NCBI GenBank assembly: GCA_947683425.1
Contig: CANTUQ010000008.1
Coordinates: forward strand, 186,001 to 250,000
DNA length: 64,000 bases
Direction of reading: 5' to 3'
DNA from: Excoecaria cochinchinensis
Taxonomy: Eukaryota; Streptophyta; Magnoliopsida; Malpighiales; Euphorbiaceae
Below are positions 31,611-43,157 of this stretch, one piece after another (within the stretch, counting starts at the first letter, position 1; each line of letters starts with the position of its first letter). Position numbers and translations under genes: made by a program. Below the pieces are notes generated by a model that was not told the DNA's origin, ran no database searches, and saw only the letters and a list, made by a program, of their open reading frames with translations.

Positions 31611-33884
31611 TGTGACGCGCGCCGGATCCCGAGCGCCGCCCTTTCGGACCGCCCGCACGTGGGCGATCGGGGCATTTGCGGGTCCGTTGACATCTTGCGA
31701 TAAATCGCAAGTGCGTCTATGTTGGGCAACAAGAAGGTATCATGGAGTCGCCACCCAATAGAACATTGGGAAAGTTTCTCTCGCCTCGGAGAGCCTAAGA
31801 CTTGCGCATTTTATCCATATTGGGCCATGAGGCCTAGGATTAGCGCTAAAGCCTCGTGACCCGAGAAGTATTTTGGAGGATAACCTCTAACCTCTCGAGC
31901 CCAAAGACCAGAGCTGGGTCCGGGATTTCTCATCTATTTCTACCTCGATTAATTTATGATCAAATTTTAATTATCATTAATTCGCTCTCTCTCCACACGA
32001 TGCAATTTTAATCTAAAAGCGCATTTATACATGTTAGGAAAACCATAAATTAGCAAGTAAAGCAATGAATTACAATAATACAAGGAGCGGAATACAACTC
32101 CCTTTTAAAAGTGCAAACATGCATAAAACCGGGGAATTTATTAATCATGAGGACTTTGGTCCCCACATGCACAATTAAAGAAAATATTCTGGATGTGATG
32201 ATCTTATTTGGGATGAAAACTGGGACATTGGTCCCGCTTTATTAGGAAAGATCCAAGTTAATTTAGTAAAAATATTTTGGTGATTTTTATTTTGGTGCGC
32301 ATAAGAAAACGTTTTATTTAATGAATATATACAAGGCAATGTAAATAAAATGGGAATTAAAAATGTATAAAGAAAATACCAAACCCCGCAACTCCTCCTT
32401 CAACGTGCATGGATGCTCAATTGAAAGTAAAAACAATGATGTGCAACCAAAAATAAAACAAAAGAAATTCATGTTAGTGATTAAGCCAACAAAATAATAT
32501 GACATAAAAAGATAATATGTACCATGAAAATATAATATGCATAAAATAATCATGATGTAATTTAACATGCATAGAATAGTTAAGATGCAATTTAACATGC
32601 ATAGAATAATTAAGATGCAATTTAACATGCATAAGATGAGAAAGTATCATGGCACATGCAACTTATTAATATTAGTAATTAACGTGCATGGAAAATTAGT
32701 GACAATCAATTTTACTATAGTTAAGACATGAATTAAAAATGTAACATGAGAATAACACAACTTAACATGCATGACTAGCATAAAATAATGATTATAACAC
32801 TCATACATGCAAAAGAAAGCATAATAATAAACATGATATAGCATTAAGAAATTAAAGGTATTTACAACCTAAAACATGCATAATTACATGAACAAAGAAT
32901 AATTTGATATATAAAAAAAATAATAGAATTTAAAAAACTTATTTGTTATATGAATAATTGAAGATAAAAAAATAAGAAGAAGAATATGGAGACTAAGAGA
33001 ATTTACATGTTCGATATGTTAATTGGAAGCCAAAATAAATGAAATTAACAAGAGAATTAATGAGTAAAGCCAAGAATAATTACCCTCAAATTCAGTTTTG
33101 AAGAATTGAAGATAGAAGTGTTGAATTCCTTGTCTTCTCTTGTGAAAATCCTTAGAAAATAGCTTGAAAACTTGAAAAAAAGCTCTTGGAAACAAGTGTG
33201 TAAGATGGATTTTTTTCTCTCAACTCAAAGCTCCAAAATTCAGTTTTTTCTCTCCAAAATGTTCTTTACTCGTCCTCCCTTTTTTCTGAATTTTTCTAGT
33301 GTTTTAACCCTCAAAAACTACCCAAAAAACCCCAAAAAACATCCAAAAACGGTTGAAAATCGAGTGGGGGTCGAAAATGGGCGAAGTGGGCAAAATGGGG
33401 GCGATTTCGGCGATTTCCGCGCGCCTCGCGCACGTCTCCGCGCGGAGTTGCGCGGAACTTCCGCGCACGTCGTGCGCGGAGCGAGCGACGCCCAAGGCGT
33501 CGCTCGCGCAAAACAACCGACGCCAAGGGCGTCGGTCGCGCGGAGCGCGCGCTCCGCGCACGTAAATTGGCGACGGCTTCGGCCGTCGCCCTTCCGTCGC
33601 TAAATTTTTCCCCTATTTTCCACTTTTCAACATTTTTCCATCATTTTTCACCTTTTGTTTTTTTTTTTTTTTTTTATAAAATACCACCAATCTAAAACAC
33701 ACTTTTTCTCCTCCAAAATAATTTAAAAAAATATTTTTAAAATATTTTTAAAATACCCTTTTTACTCACCGAAAAGACAAGGAAAATCACTTCTGAGCTC
33801 CAATCTTTTTGCCTATAAGCCGGCATAGCTAAATTTCATCATCGGGTAATCCTGATCAAGGCTACTCGGGACCCGGTGTCTACA
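31611..33884 (-). repeat. Element B 3' LTR
   Basis: 2274 bp; plus-strand reading TGTGACGCGCGCCGGATCC to ACCCGGTGTCTACA. It contains a GC-rich hairpin island at 33411-33600. Confidence 0.93.
33411..33600. repeat. GC-rich hairpin island in the element B LTR
   Basis: About 190 bp of GC-rich DNA in an AT-rich LTR, made of adjacent inverted repeats: 33460-33480 (10-bp arms, 1-nt centre), 33481-33507 (12-bp arms, CAA centre), 33515-33538, a perfect 22-bp palindrome at 33538-33559, and 33570-33589 (8-bp arms, TTCG loop). The same island is at 44963-45147 in the other LTR. Confidence 0.88.
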
Positions 33885-33899
33885 GTTGCCCCCAATTTT
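33885..33899 (-). other. Element B polypurine tract
   Basis: The minus strand reads AAAATTGGGGGCAAC, next to the 3' LTR. The same tract precedes the 3' LTR of element C. Confidence 0.88.
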
Positions 33900-34029
33900 G
33901 AAGAGACTAGTGCATGGGTGCCTAGGTGAGCCAAAATTCAGGAAAGGAAAGAAACGCGTACCTGAAGCGGCGATCTTCCTGCTTGATGGAGTTATGATGA
34001 TAGCTGCTGCTGTCTTTTGGTTGTAGCTG

Positions 34030-34612
34030 GTAATACCGTAGGTGCGCTAACCTCTTGTGGGTGGCGCCGCTATCGTGCTAAACATTGTGAGTTGGTAATG
34101 CCGTGGTCGTGCTAACCTCTTGTGGGTAGTGCCGCCATCGTGCTAACCGCTGTGAATTGGTAGTGCCGTGGTCGTGCTAACCTCTTGTGGGTAGTACCGT
34201 CATCGTGCTAACCGCTGTGAATTGGTAGTGCCGTGGTCGTGCTAACCTCTTGTGGGTAGTGCCGCCATCGTGCTAACCGCTGTGAATTGGTAGTGCCGTG
34301 GTCGTGCTAACCTCTTGTGGGTAGTGCCGCCATCGTGCTAACCGCTGTGAATTGGTAGTGCCGTGGTCGTGCTAACCTCTTGTGGGTAGTGCCGCCATCG
34401 TGCTAACCGCTGTGAATTGGTAGTGCCGTGGTCGTGCTAACCTCTTGTGGGTAGTGCCGCCATCGTGCTAACCGCTGTGAATTGGTAGTGCCGTGGTCGT
34501 GCTAACCTCTTGTGGGCAGTGCCGCCATCGTGCTAACCGCTGTGAATATATGTTGTGGTCGTGCTAACCTCTTGTGGGTAATGCCGCCAACATGCTAACC
34601 GCTGTGGATTTA
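34030..34612. repeat. 65-bp tandem array in the element B 3' region
   Basis: About nine units at 65-bp spacing. The marker TGCTAACCGC recurs at 34141, 34206, 34271, 34336, 34401, 34466 and 34531. Each unit contains two related halves (GTGCTAACCTCTTGTGGGTA and GTGCTAACCGCTGTGAATTG). The central units are nearly identical; the end ones are diverged. Confidence 0.92.
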
Positions 34613-34802
34613 TTTTTTTATTTTTTATTTTTTATTTTTTTGCTCCTTTAGATGTTTGGACTAGTGTCATCACTTGGCTTTTGTGGGTGTTTCCCGCCGA
34701 TTTCTCCTGCAAGATTGTATGCATAGGAATATACAGGAAATCATGTGTGTATGTTATGGAATGCAAATGCTTGCAAAAAATGTATAGATCGCGCCCTAGG
34801 TG

Positions 34803-35061
34803 ATCCATGGTTTGCTGAACTTATAGTTTGTTTGCTGTACCATGCCCCCTGAATCCTGAGGATCGTCGACAAGCTTTCTGAAAGAGACATCCATGGTTTG
34901 CTGAACTTATAGTTTGTTTGCTGTACCATGCCCCCTGAATCCTGAGGATCGTCGACAAGCTTTCTGAAAGAGACATCCATGGTTTGCTGAACTTATAGTT
35001 TGTTTGCTGTACCATGCCCCCTGAATCCTGAGGATCGTTGACAAGCTTTCTGAAAGAGACG
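34803..35061. repeat. 86-bp tandem triplication in the element B 3' region
   Basis: Three units with TCCATGG at 34804, 34890 and 34976, almost identical (one C/T change in GATCGTCGAC). Confidence 0.92.
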
Positions 35062-35899
35062 TCCGGTGTATATCCCTTACCCCCTGGTCAATGATCATTT
35101 ACTTGGGATTCTATTTCATGTTTTGTGTTGTGTGTTGTCTGACTGACAGAAGATCATCTTGAAATAATGCCGCCTTATCGCTCCAGGCATTGAATGTCAT
35201 TGTTTTAAAGGTAGTGCGTCCCTTGTGGATTTTCGCACTAGCTTTTCTTTGCGGGAAATGCGTCCCTTATGGGATTTTCACACAACCCTTTGCCTAACTT
35301 TTGCCTGGAATGGACCCAACTCAATCCAGCGGCTTTTGTTTATTTTATTTTTTTGTAGGGCAGACTGCCTGTTTCCAGGTTTTCACCCTGCCCTTTGGCC
35401 TAACTTTTGCTTAGAGAGCCAGTTACGGTTTTCATCTCTAACGGCCTTTTTTTTTTTTTTTATTTTAGAGAAGGTTATCACCAAAGCTTATGTTAAGAGC
35501 AAATAGGACATATCTGAGGAGCGATAATCATTAGATGAAAAATTGATATAACTCTTTTTGAGACAGAACTGAAAGATCAACGAAAATATATTCTTTTATT
35601 CCTTGCAAAATTGTGTACATTTCTATATGATTTCATCATGCATGATTTTTCATTTGACAAGAATTCAAAAGCATGTGACTACACCTAATCTCGGAGTGGG
35701 TTTTGTCAGCATCAAACTCCTGTTATCAATCGGCCCTCTCGGGTTTTCTCGATTGAATATTTTCTCTTGGCCCTTAATTTTTGCCCAGGATGCCTTTTTT
35801 CGGTTTTCACCCTGACAGGGCGCCCAATTTTAGCAAGGCCGCCTTTTTTTCGGTTTTCGACCCGCGGGGCATTTATTCTCTTCTTTTTATTTTTGGTCT
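35062..35899 (-). other. Element B 3' non-coding region, conserved with element C
   Basis: Non-coding sequence after the integrase stop (minus sense). It is collinear with 60470-61300 of element C and repeats the motif GTGAAAAYC (minus strand) several times. No gene is seen. Confidence 0.7.
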
Positions 35900-37048
35900 T
35901 TAGCCATGGAACCTTTTAAGTCTATCGACATTGACCGGGTCCTTGAACTCATTCCCATCGCTGTCTGCTAAAATTGCTGCTCCTTTTGTTAGCAACTTTT
36001 TCAAAATGAATGGACCTTCCCAGGTTGGTCTGAATTTTCCTCGTATGTCTGGCACTCCCAGCCTCATCATCTTAAAGACCAAATCCCCTTCTTTCAACGG
36101 GTGCTTTCGTACCTTCTTGCCAAAGGACCGAGCTAGTCTTTTCTGATAAACCTGATTGTGGTAATAGGCTCTCAACCTATCTTCATCCAATAGATTCAAC
36201 TGCAACAATCGCTGTTGTGCCCATTCTGTCTCCGGAATCTCGGCTTCCAGGACTACCCTTAATGATTTCAGCTCAATTTCAACCGGCAGGACTGCTTCAG
36301 TTCCATACACCAGAGAGAATGGTGTTGCCCCCGTAGAGGTTCTGACTGTTGTTCTATAACCCCAAAGTGCGAAGGGTAGCATTTCTGCCCAATCCTTGTA
36401 GTTCTGAACCATCTTGGCTAAAATTCTCTTCACATTCTTATTCGCCGCTTCAACTGCACCATTCGCTTGAGGACGGTAAGGAGAAGACTTATGATGTTGG
36501 ATCCCAAATTTCTGGAGCATCTGTTTAGTCTCTGCTAGGAATTGTACCCCATTATCAGATACAATGTGATGTGGGAGACCATATCTGCATATCAAATTCC
36601 GCTCGATGAATTTAGCCATATCCCTTGCATCAACCTTCTTGAAAGATTCAGCCTCAACCCACTTAGTGAAGTAGTAAATGGCAACTATGATAAATCTATG
36701 CCCATTAGAAGCAGTAGGATGGATTTCGCCTATGATGTCTATTCCCCATACTGCAAATGGCCATGGAGATGTTAAGTTATGTAACTCTGAAACTGGCACA
36801 TGCCTCAAATTCGCATACTGTTGGCATAACTGGCATTGCTTCACAAATTTTGAACAATCTGTATCCATTGTGAGCCAATAAAACCCTTGGCGCATGATCT
36901 TCTTTGCTAAGGCTAAGCCATTCATGTGAGCTCCACAAACCCCAGCATGAACTTCTTCAATAACTCTTTTAGCTTCTTTCTCTGCCAGACATCTTAACTG
37001 GATACCATCAGCTTGCCTTTTGTATAAAGTGCCATTAACACTGATGAA
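35900..37048 (-). pseudogene. Element B integrase (separated from gag-pol by one stop)
   Basis: It continues the gag-pol frame directly after the TAA at 37049-37051. The N-terminal HHCC zinc domain (HAGVCGAHMNGLALAKKI, then CSKFVKQCQLCQQY) is complete. The catalytic core has WGIDIIGEIHP (first D), IVSDNGVQF (second D) and PQANGAVEAANKN (catalytic E). The C-terminus has VRKHPLKEGDLVF and ends DRLKRFHG. No chromodomain is present, as usual for Tat elements. All catalytic residues are intact; only the stop upstream prevents fusion to RT. Confidence 0.93.
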
Positions 37049-40000
37049 TTAAGTGGATAACTTCCTGATCATTTTTTGGTCCTTCTCAGTGGCTTCCTCT
37101 GGAAAGACTGATCTCTCTAAATAATTCTGAATGTCATAATACCATGGATTTCCATCAATGGCCTCAATGTCCATCACCTGTTCTGCTTCAAAACCAGGTC
37201 TTTTCGAACTATATATCAGCACGGGTTTCATCGCAACTCCTGTTGGGTTGTCCCACATAGACACTAAAGTTGCTAGAGCATCAGCTAACTGATTTTCGTC
37301 TCTGGGGATGAAGTGAAAAGTGCAAATCTCAAATCGGCTGCTCAACGCTCTCAAGTGCTTTACATAAGGCAACAGCCTTTCTTCCTTGACTAACCACTCT
37401 CCTTTAATTTGATGAATTACCAAGGAGGAATCCCCAAATACTTCTGCGGTCTTTGCCCCCAGAGTAAGCAATGCTTCCAATCCAAATATGCAAGCTTCGT
37501 ATTCTGCTTCATTATTGGTAGCCTTATACCTCAGCTTCTTAGCCAATGGTAACCTTTCACCATATGGGGTTGTAAGAATAACTCCTACGCCTGCTCCCTT
37601 ATTATTGACTGCTCCATCAAAGAATAATTGCCACCCTTGTACTGCTATGGCCGTGACATCTTCATCTGGGAAGTTGTATTCAAACTGATCTCCCTCAATA
37701 GGATGCTCGGCTAAGAACTCCGCTACAGCTCTTCCCTTAATGGTTTTCCTGGTTATGTACTCAATGTCAAATTCCTGCAACAGCAGTAACCATCTTCCCA
37801 TCTTCCCTAGTAAAGAGGGTGCTTCTTGGAGGTATCTAAGCGGATTATGTTTGGCAATCGTTTGTACCTTGAAGGAATGAAAGTAGTGTCGCAACTTCTT
37901 AGAAGCCCAGATAACTGCTAAACAAATCTTTTCCACCTCTACATATTTGGCTTCGTAAGGCAGGAATTTCTTGCTAAGATAGTAAACGGCAAACTCTACA
38001 CCAAAATCATCTTCCTGAGACATCATAGCACCCACTGAGTTATCTTCCACAGCTAGGTACAGGATTAGTGGTTTGGCATGGCGTGGTGGTCTCAACACCG
38101 GAGGATTTAACAAATACTCCTTAATGGTGTCAAAGGCCAATTGACAGTCATTGTTCCATATCATCGGCTGATTCTTCCTAAGAAGCTTGAAAATAGGCTC
38201 ACATACTGAAGCTAGCTTGGCAATAAATCGGCTGATGTACTGAAGCTTTCCTAGGAAACTTCTGACGTCCTTCTCCTTCTGGGGCACTGGCATCTCTCTT
38301 ATGGCTTTGACTTTATCGGGATCTACCTCGATTCCCCTCTGGCTTACCACATGGCCTAATAACTTTCCTGATGTAACTCCAAAAATGCACTTCTTGGGAT
38401 TGAGCCGCAGATCATACTTGCTTATCCTTTGAAAGAACTTTTCTAATGCCTCAAAGTGACCTTCCCTGGTAGCCGACTTAATCATCATGTCATCGACGTA
38501 CACCTCCACTTCTTTGTGGATTAAGTCATTGAGAACCTTGGTCGCCATCCTCTGATAGGTTGCTCCTGCATTCTTCAACCCAAAAGGCATAACCCGATAG
38601 GCATATGTCCCCCACTCGGTGATAAAGGCTGTCTTGATCCGGTCCACTATCTTGTTAAGGATTTGATTGTACCCTGCGTACCCATCCACAAAGCTGTACA
38701 TCATACAAGCAGCAGCACTATCTACTAGCACATCAATATGAGGCAGAGGGAAATCATCTTTAGGGCAAGCTTTGTTCAGGTCTCGATAGTCGACGCATAC
38801 TCGAACCTTACCGTCTTTCTTAGCTACAGGAACCACATTAGCTAACCATGTTGGGTATTGAACCTCTATCAGGAACTTAGCCTCAATCTGCTTATGGATC
38901 TCCTCTTTCACTTTCTGTGCCCATTCTGGCCTAAGCCTCCGAAGCTTTTGCTTGACTGGTTTAAACTCTGGGTAAGTTGGGATGGCATGTTCGGCAACAT
39001 CTCGATCTATTCCCGGCATATCCTCATAGGTCCAGGCAAAGACTTTTTCATATTTTTTTAATATTCTCTCAAATTTTATTCTCTCTTCAGGAGTTATGTC
39101 TGATGCTAGCAAAATTTCCTTTGGATTTTCCAAAGTTCCGAGATTAAATGCAGTTGTGCCAGTTGAATTAATATCAAAAATGAATGCATCATGCTTATGA
39201 TCATGCGACATGAAATCATCAGAAACATCACACAAGTAAGCAAAGTTGTTCATCTCATTAACATAATCAGAAACATTAACATTGTCCTCAAAGAGTTCTG
39301 GTATAAAAAGAGAATCTAAATGACTATCAACTTCAGTCGACGCCGATGCTGCAGCTGACTGTGCTTTGGCTTCCTGGCTTGGTGAAATCTTGAGATCTTC
39401 ACTCTTCGGCTCTGGCTCCACTATCTTCTCCTTCCCCTTAAGTCTGGTGGCTAACAGTTTATCAGTGACGATCTCTTCAGGCTCATCCCTGTCCCATATG
39501 CTGCATTGGGTCATAATCTCCTCATCCCAAAAGTTCTCTACAGCTTTAACAACTCCGATCTCCCAATCAAAGACATCGTTGAAAATTTCAAATCCAGGGA
39601 TAATCTTCCCATCTACCCACTGCGGCTCTTCTTCTCCGGTGTAGGCACAAACTGATGATGATGGCACAAAGCTCTCCGAAATATGGGGAATCTTCCCTGA
39701 CCCTTTCTTCTTACCATATTCTCCTTTGTAGCCCAACCCCTTTCGATCTTTCTGACCACGTGTAGTGATAGCATTCTGCAGCCCTTGTGACTCTTTTCCC
39801 AAACCAGCCCCTGGGAGGAAGTGCATCTTCTTCAGCATATTCACCACTTGAGGGCTACCTTCTAGGTTTTGTTCTTCTCCGATCATCGATACATGAAAGC
39901 CACTGAATGGCTGATTAGAGATCTCCAAGGCAGACACTTGGTTCTCTCTTGCTGCTTTAATGGTCACTACTTCTCCTTCATGGGGTATCTTAATTATCTG

Positions 40001-42217
40001 GTGTAATGTGGATGGTACTCCCCCTAACTTGTGAAACCACGGTCTACCAAGCAGAGCGGAAAAGTTTGCTGGGATCGGCAGAACTACAAAATCTGTTTCT
40101 GTCTCAATGGGCCCTGTTTTTACCAAAGCTTTGAAAATTCCCGATGCTTGCCTCCTGGAGTTGTCGTAGGCAGTGATGGTCAGGTCAGATTTGCTTAACA
40201 TACTCTCATCCATCCCAAAGGCCTGAAGTGCCACCAAAGGGCAGACATTTATCGATGACCCGTCATCAACCATGACACAAGCGGTGTGTTTACCATTGAT
40301 CTGTGCCTTGATGTACAAAGGTCGGTTGTGGTTGCGACCCTCTGTTGGTAGGTCCGCATCAGAAAAAACCAACTTCTCCCCGGATCCCCCCTTTACAAGG
40401 TCTAAAAGCTCGGATGGAGAGATTGTAGTTGCTACGGTGGATACGCTCAATGCTTCGACTAACTTCTGTCGGTGCGAGGGGGACTGTCTCAAGAGGTCCC
40501 AAATAGATATCTGAGCCGTGGTCTTTTTCAGTTGCTTCACTATTGAATTTTCTTCCGGCTCTTTCTCTGCGATTGCTTGTGCTGGGTCCTGCTGCTTCTC
40601 GGCTTCTGGAATGACCCTCCCACTTCTTGTTACTGCTTCTACTCTTTCTTCTTCCTCTGAATCCCACGGATCCATAAACTCTCCATTTTTCTCATCTTCA
40701 TCATCTCCACTCTCACTAGTGGACCAACAGTCTATTGCTGCCACGGAAATCCCTTCTTCATTCACTGCAGGGCGAGTAATAGTGACATACTCATTTCCAT
40801 ATAGGTCTTGCATCACATACCATTCTGGTAGGCTCGATCCGATCATAAAGACTGGAGGTGGCACTGTGTTATAACCAGACTTCTTCTTGCTTTCTCTCTG
40901 CTCAGGATCGGTGATCTGCTTGTTGTCAATTAGATCTTGGACCCGATGTCTTAGCGTTATACACTCATCTGTCAAATGCCTGGTATGTTGGTGGAATGCG
41001 CAGTATTCATTCTCTTTGTGCCCTGGCTGTCCTTGGGCCTTGGCCGGCTTAGGTGATAGGGGCCGCAGTTTTCCTTCTTTTATTAGCCTCTTCAGCACCC
41101 ATGATAAAGGCTTACCCAAGTTGGAGAAATACCTCTGACTTACGCCGGTTGCAGACACCTCGGCAGTCTTCCCAACTCTGTTACCACTGCTTGAACCTAC
41201 TGGTTTGGCCGTCCCCTGATTGCTGTATCCCCTCCGGGCATAGGACTCACTATTTGCCCTCTTGGATAAATATTCTCCTTCTGCTTCTATGGCAATGTCC
41301 TTCAAAGATTCCCAGTCCTTGAGTCCCTTCATTTTCAGTCCCTCTCTTAAATAAGGGCTGGCATTTCGAATGAATAGCCGGATCTGATCAGAAGTGTCCG
41401 GTTTGCGTTTCATCTCCATAACCCGGTTTCTCCACCGAGTAAGGTACTCGTGGAAGGACTCTCCAGCCTTCTGTTGTAGCAACTCGAGATCTTTTAAAGT
41501 GACCTCCATCTGGGTACTGCAATCGTACTGCTTAAGGAACTCTTCAGTCAACAAGTCCCAGTCCTCCTTGGATCTCCTGTCAAGCCCATGGTACCAATCA
41601 ATAGCAGCTCCTGTGAGACTCAAGCAGAAATATTCTATCTTCTGCTTTCTTGTTAAGGTCGTTCCCTTCATGACCAGCGAGTATTGCTTGATGTGTGCGG
41701 CAGGGTCAGAGGTTCCATCAAATTTGGGAATGTCCGGCATCTTAAAATTCTGGGGAATTAGGTCATCCCCATCCAGCTCTCGATCTTCCGGGTTCATTCC
41801 CTTTCCCACGGTCATCATCCTTGCCATGACCTCAAATCTCTCTTCCGTTTTCCTCCACATTGCCTCATCCAGTTTTGGCAACTTTTCTTTAGCTACTGCA
41901 TGCTCCTCATGCTCATCTCCCCCAAACTCAACTTCAGACCTGGGGCCTTCTCTGCGCTCAATGGGTGCAGGTACTCTTTGCTCAATAATAGGTGGGTCAA
42001 CCACTGGTTGGTTAACCGCAGCAGGACGTTCTTCTCTAACAACCTCTTGTTCAGCTGGTACTCGGACAGGAATAGCAGCAGCTTGTTGCCCAGCTATAGT
42101 GGCGGCAAGATTGCCCATCATTGCAATCATTCGGGCTTCAAATTCCTCCATTCTCTTTCCTACCTCCTCGGTGATTATTGCCCGGGTTGCATCAGACTCA
42201 TTTGATGGATTAGCCAT
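37049..42217 (-). pseudogene. Element B gag-protease-RT-RNase H-aRNase H polyprotein
   Basis: About 1720 open codons from the first ATG (42217, MANPSNESDATRAII); the frame stays open about 140 bp further upstream without an ATG. Approximate residues: gag core near 190 (YFCLSLTGAAIDWYHGLDRR), protease near 650 (CVMVDDGSSINVCPLVAL), a G-patch near 795-835 (GAGLGKESQGL, then DRKGLGYKG), RT from about 1050 with VCVDYRDLNKACPKDDFPLP and the catalytic YVDDMMIK near 1240, RNase H near 1385 (LYLAVEDNSVGAMM), and a second, archaeal-type RNase H near 1530 (FFDGAVNNKGAGVGVIL, NNEAEYEACIFGLEALL). It ends at a TAA where the collinear element C has CAG. Apart from this stop it looks functional. Confidence 0.94.
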
Positions 42218-43140
42218 GCTTACTTCTGTTGATGATTCGGAAGAAAACCCCACACTATTTTCTGAGATTGACTCTGAACTCTGATCCGACACTAACTCTG
42301 TTAACCCCAAAAGCGGCGTCCTTCTTAACCGTCCGTCGGGACCTCTAGACCACCCAGGAGAATCTATGATGGCTGAAGTTCAAAAATTGTTAAGATGATG
42401 CATGATTAAAATGCAATGCATGCTCGTGCTGATGCAACATAGACAAACACATGCAAGCAGATAGATCCTTCCAACCTTGTATCTCCCAGACACGTGGTAA
42501 TGCGGTCTCTTTCCTAGGTGGGCTTAATCCATGGATTAACGTGGAACCCGATGGACACGTATGGTGCGCGGTGAAAAACCGGCAGCATAACAGCTCCTAT
42601 CTAATGTACATACGTATGGGTGTTTGGCAATTATGTATTTAAACAATTCAACTTAACTAAGATGGGCCCACCGGGGCATGAAAGCCTTTGATGAAGACCA
42701 TTTAATTAAATTGATTTCGTTTAATATATGATGGCCCATATAGCAAGCATAGTATTACGGTACATTTCACCTAGTGGAAGTATCTATTGCCATTACATGA
42801 GCTTTGGACAAGGGAGATGTTACTTTAAGGCTACCCAAGCATGATCCCTGCCGACGGGTCTAGCTCATCACAAGCATAGCGACCGGTCGGGTCGTCATTT
42901 TGATATACCATTGAGGTACGTGGCTTGGGCTGGTGATTATCCTTAACACTTCCCCAAATTGAGTGAAAATGAGGTCGTGCTTCGGGAACGCACCGGGGCT
43001 TGAAAAGGGACCAAACTAACTTAATCTAAAGCTCTAATGAGATTATATGCAATTTTGAGATAAAGCGAATTTATGAATTAAATTTTAACCATAAATGTTA
43101 AACGAGGTATTTTCAAATTGAAATCTAGAACCATATCGTC
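42218..43140 (-). other. Element B 5' leader
   Basis: A non-coding leader between primer site and gag, collinear with 53211-54131 of element C. Near 42370 the minus strand reads TTGAACTTCAG followed by CCATCATAGATTC, a possible splice acceptor. Element C has TTTTTTTCAG before the same sequence. No other gene is seen. Confidence 0.65.
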
Positions 43141-43156
43141 CCCAGTGGAGTCGCCA
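43141..43156 (-). other. Element B primer binding site
   Basis: The minus strand reads TGGCGACTCCACTGGG, one base inside the 5' LTR. Sites of this type in the Tat/Ogre lineage are usually assigned to arginine tRNA; I could not check the tRNA. Confidence 0.83.
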
Positions 43157-43157
43157 C

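Noticed and set aside
33172..33603. Arginine/alanine-rich open frames on both strands
   Set aside because: They are by-products of the GC-rich hairpin island. Both strands are open because of base composition.
34030..34612. Regularly spaced repeats resembling a CRISPR array
   Set aside because: The whole 65-bp unit is repeated, with no unique spacers, and it lies in a plant retrotransposon.
37046..37051. Stop before integrase as programmed readthrough or frameshifting
   Set aside because: The collinear element C has a sense codon here, and Tat elements are not known to recode at the RNase H-integrase junction, so a simple mutation is likelier.
41394..42284. 296-codon open frame on the plus strand
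   Set aside because: It is antisense to the conserved gag region of element B; the counterpart opposite element C (54066-54737) has the same explanation.
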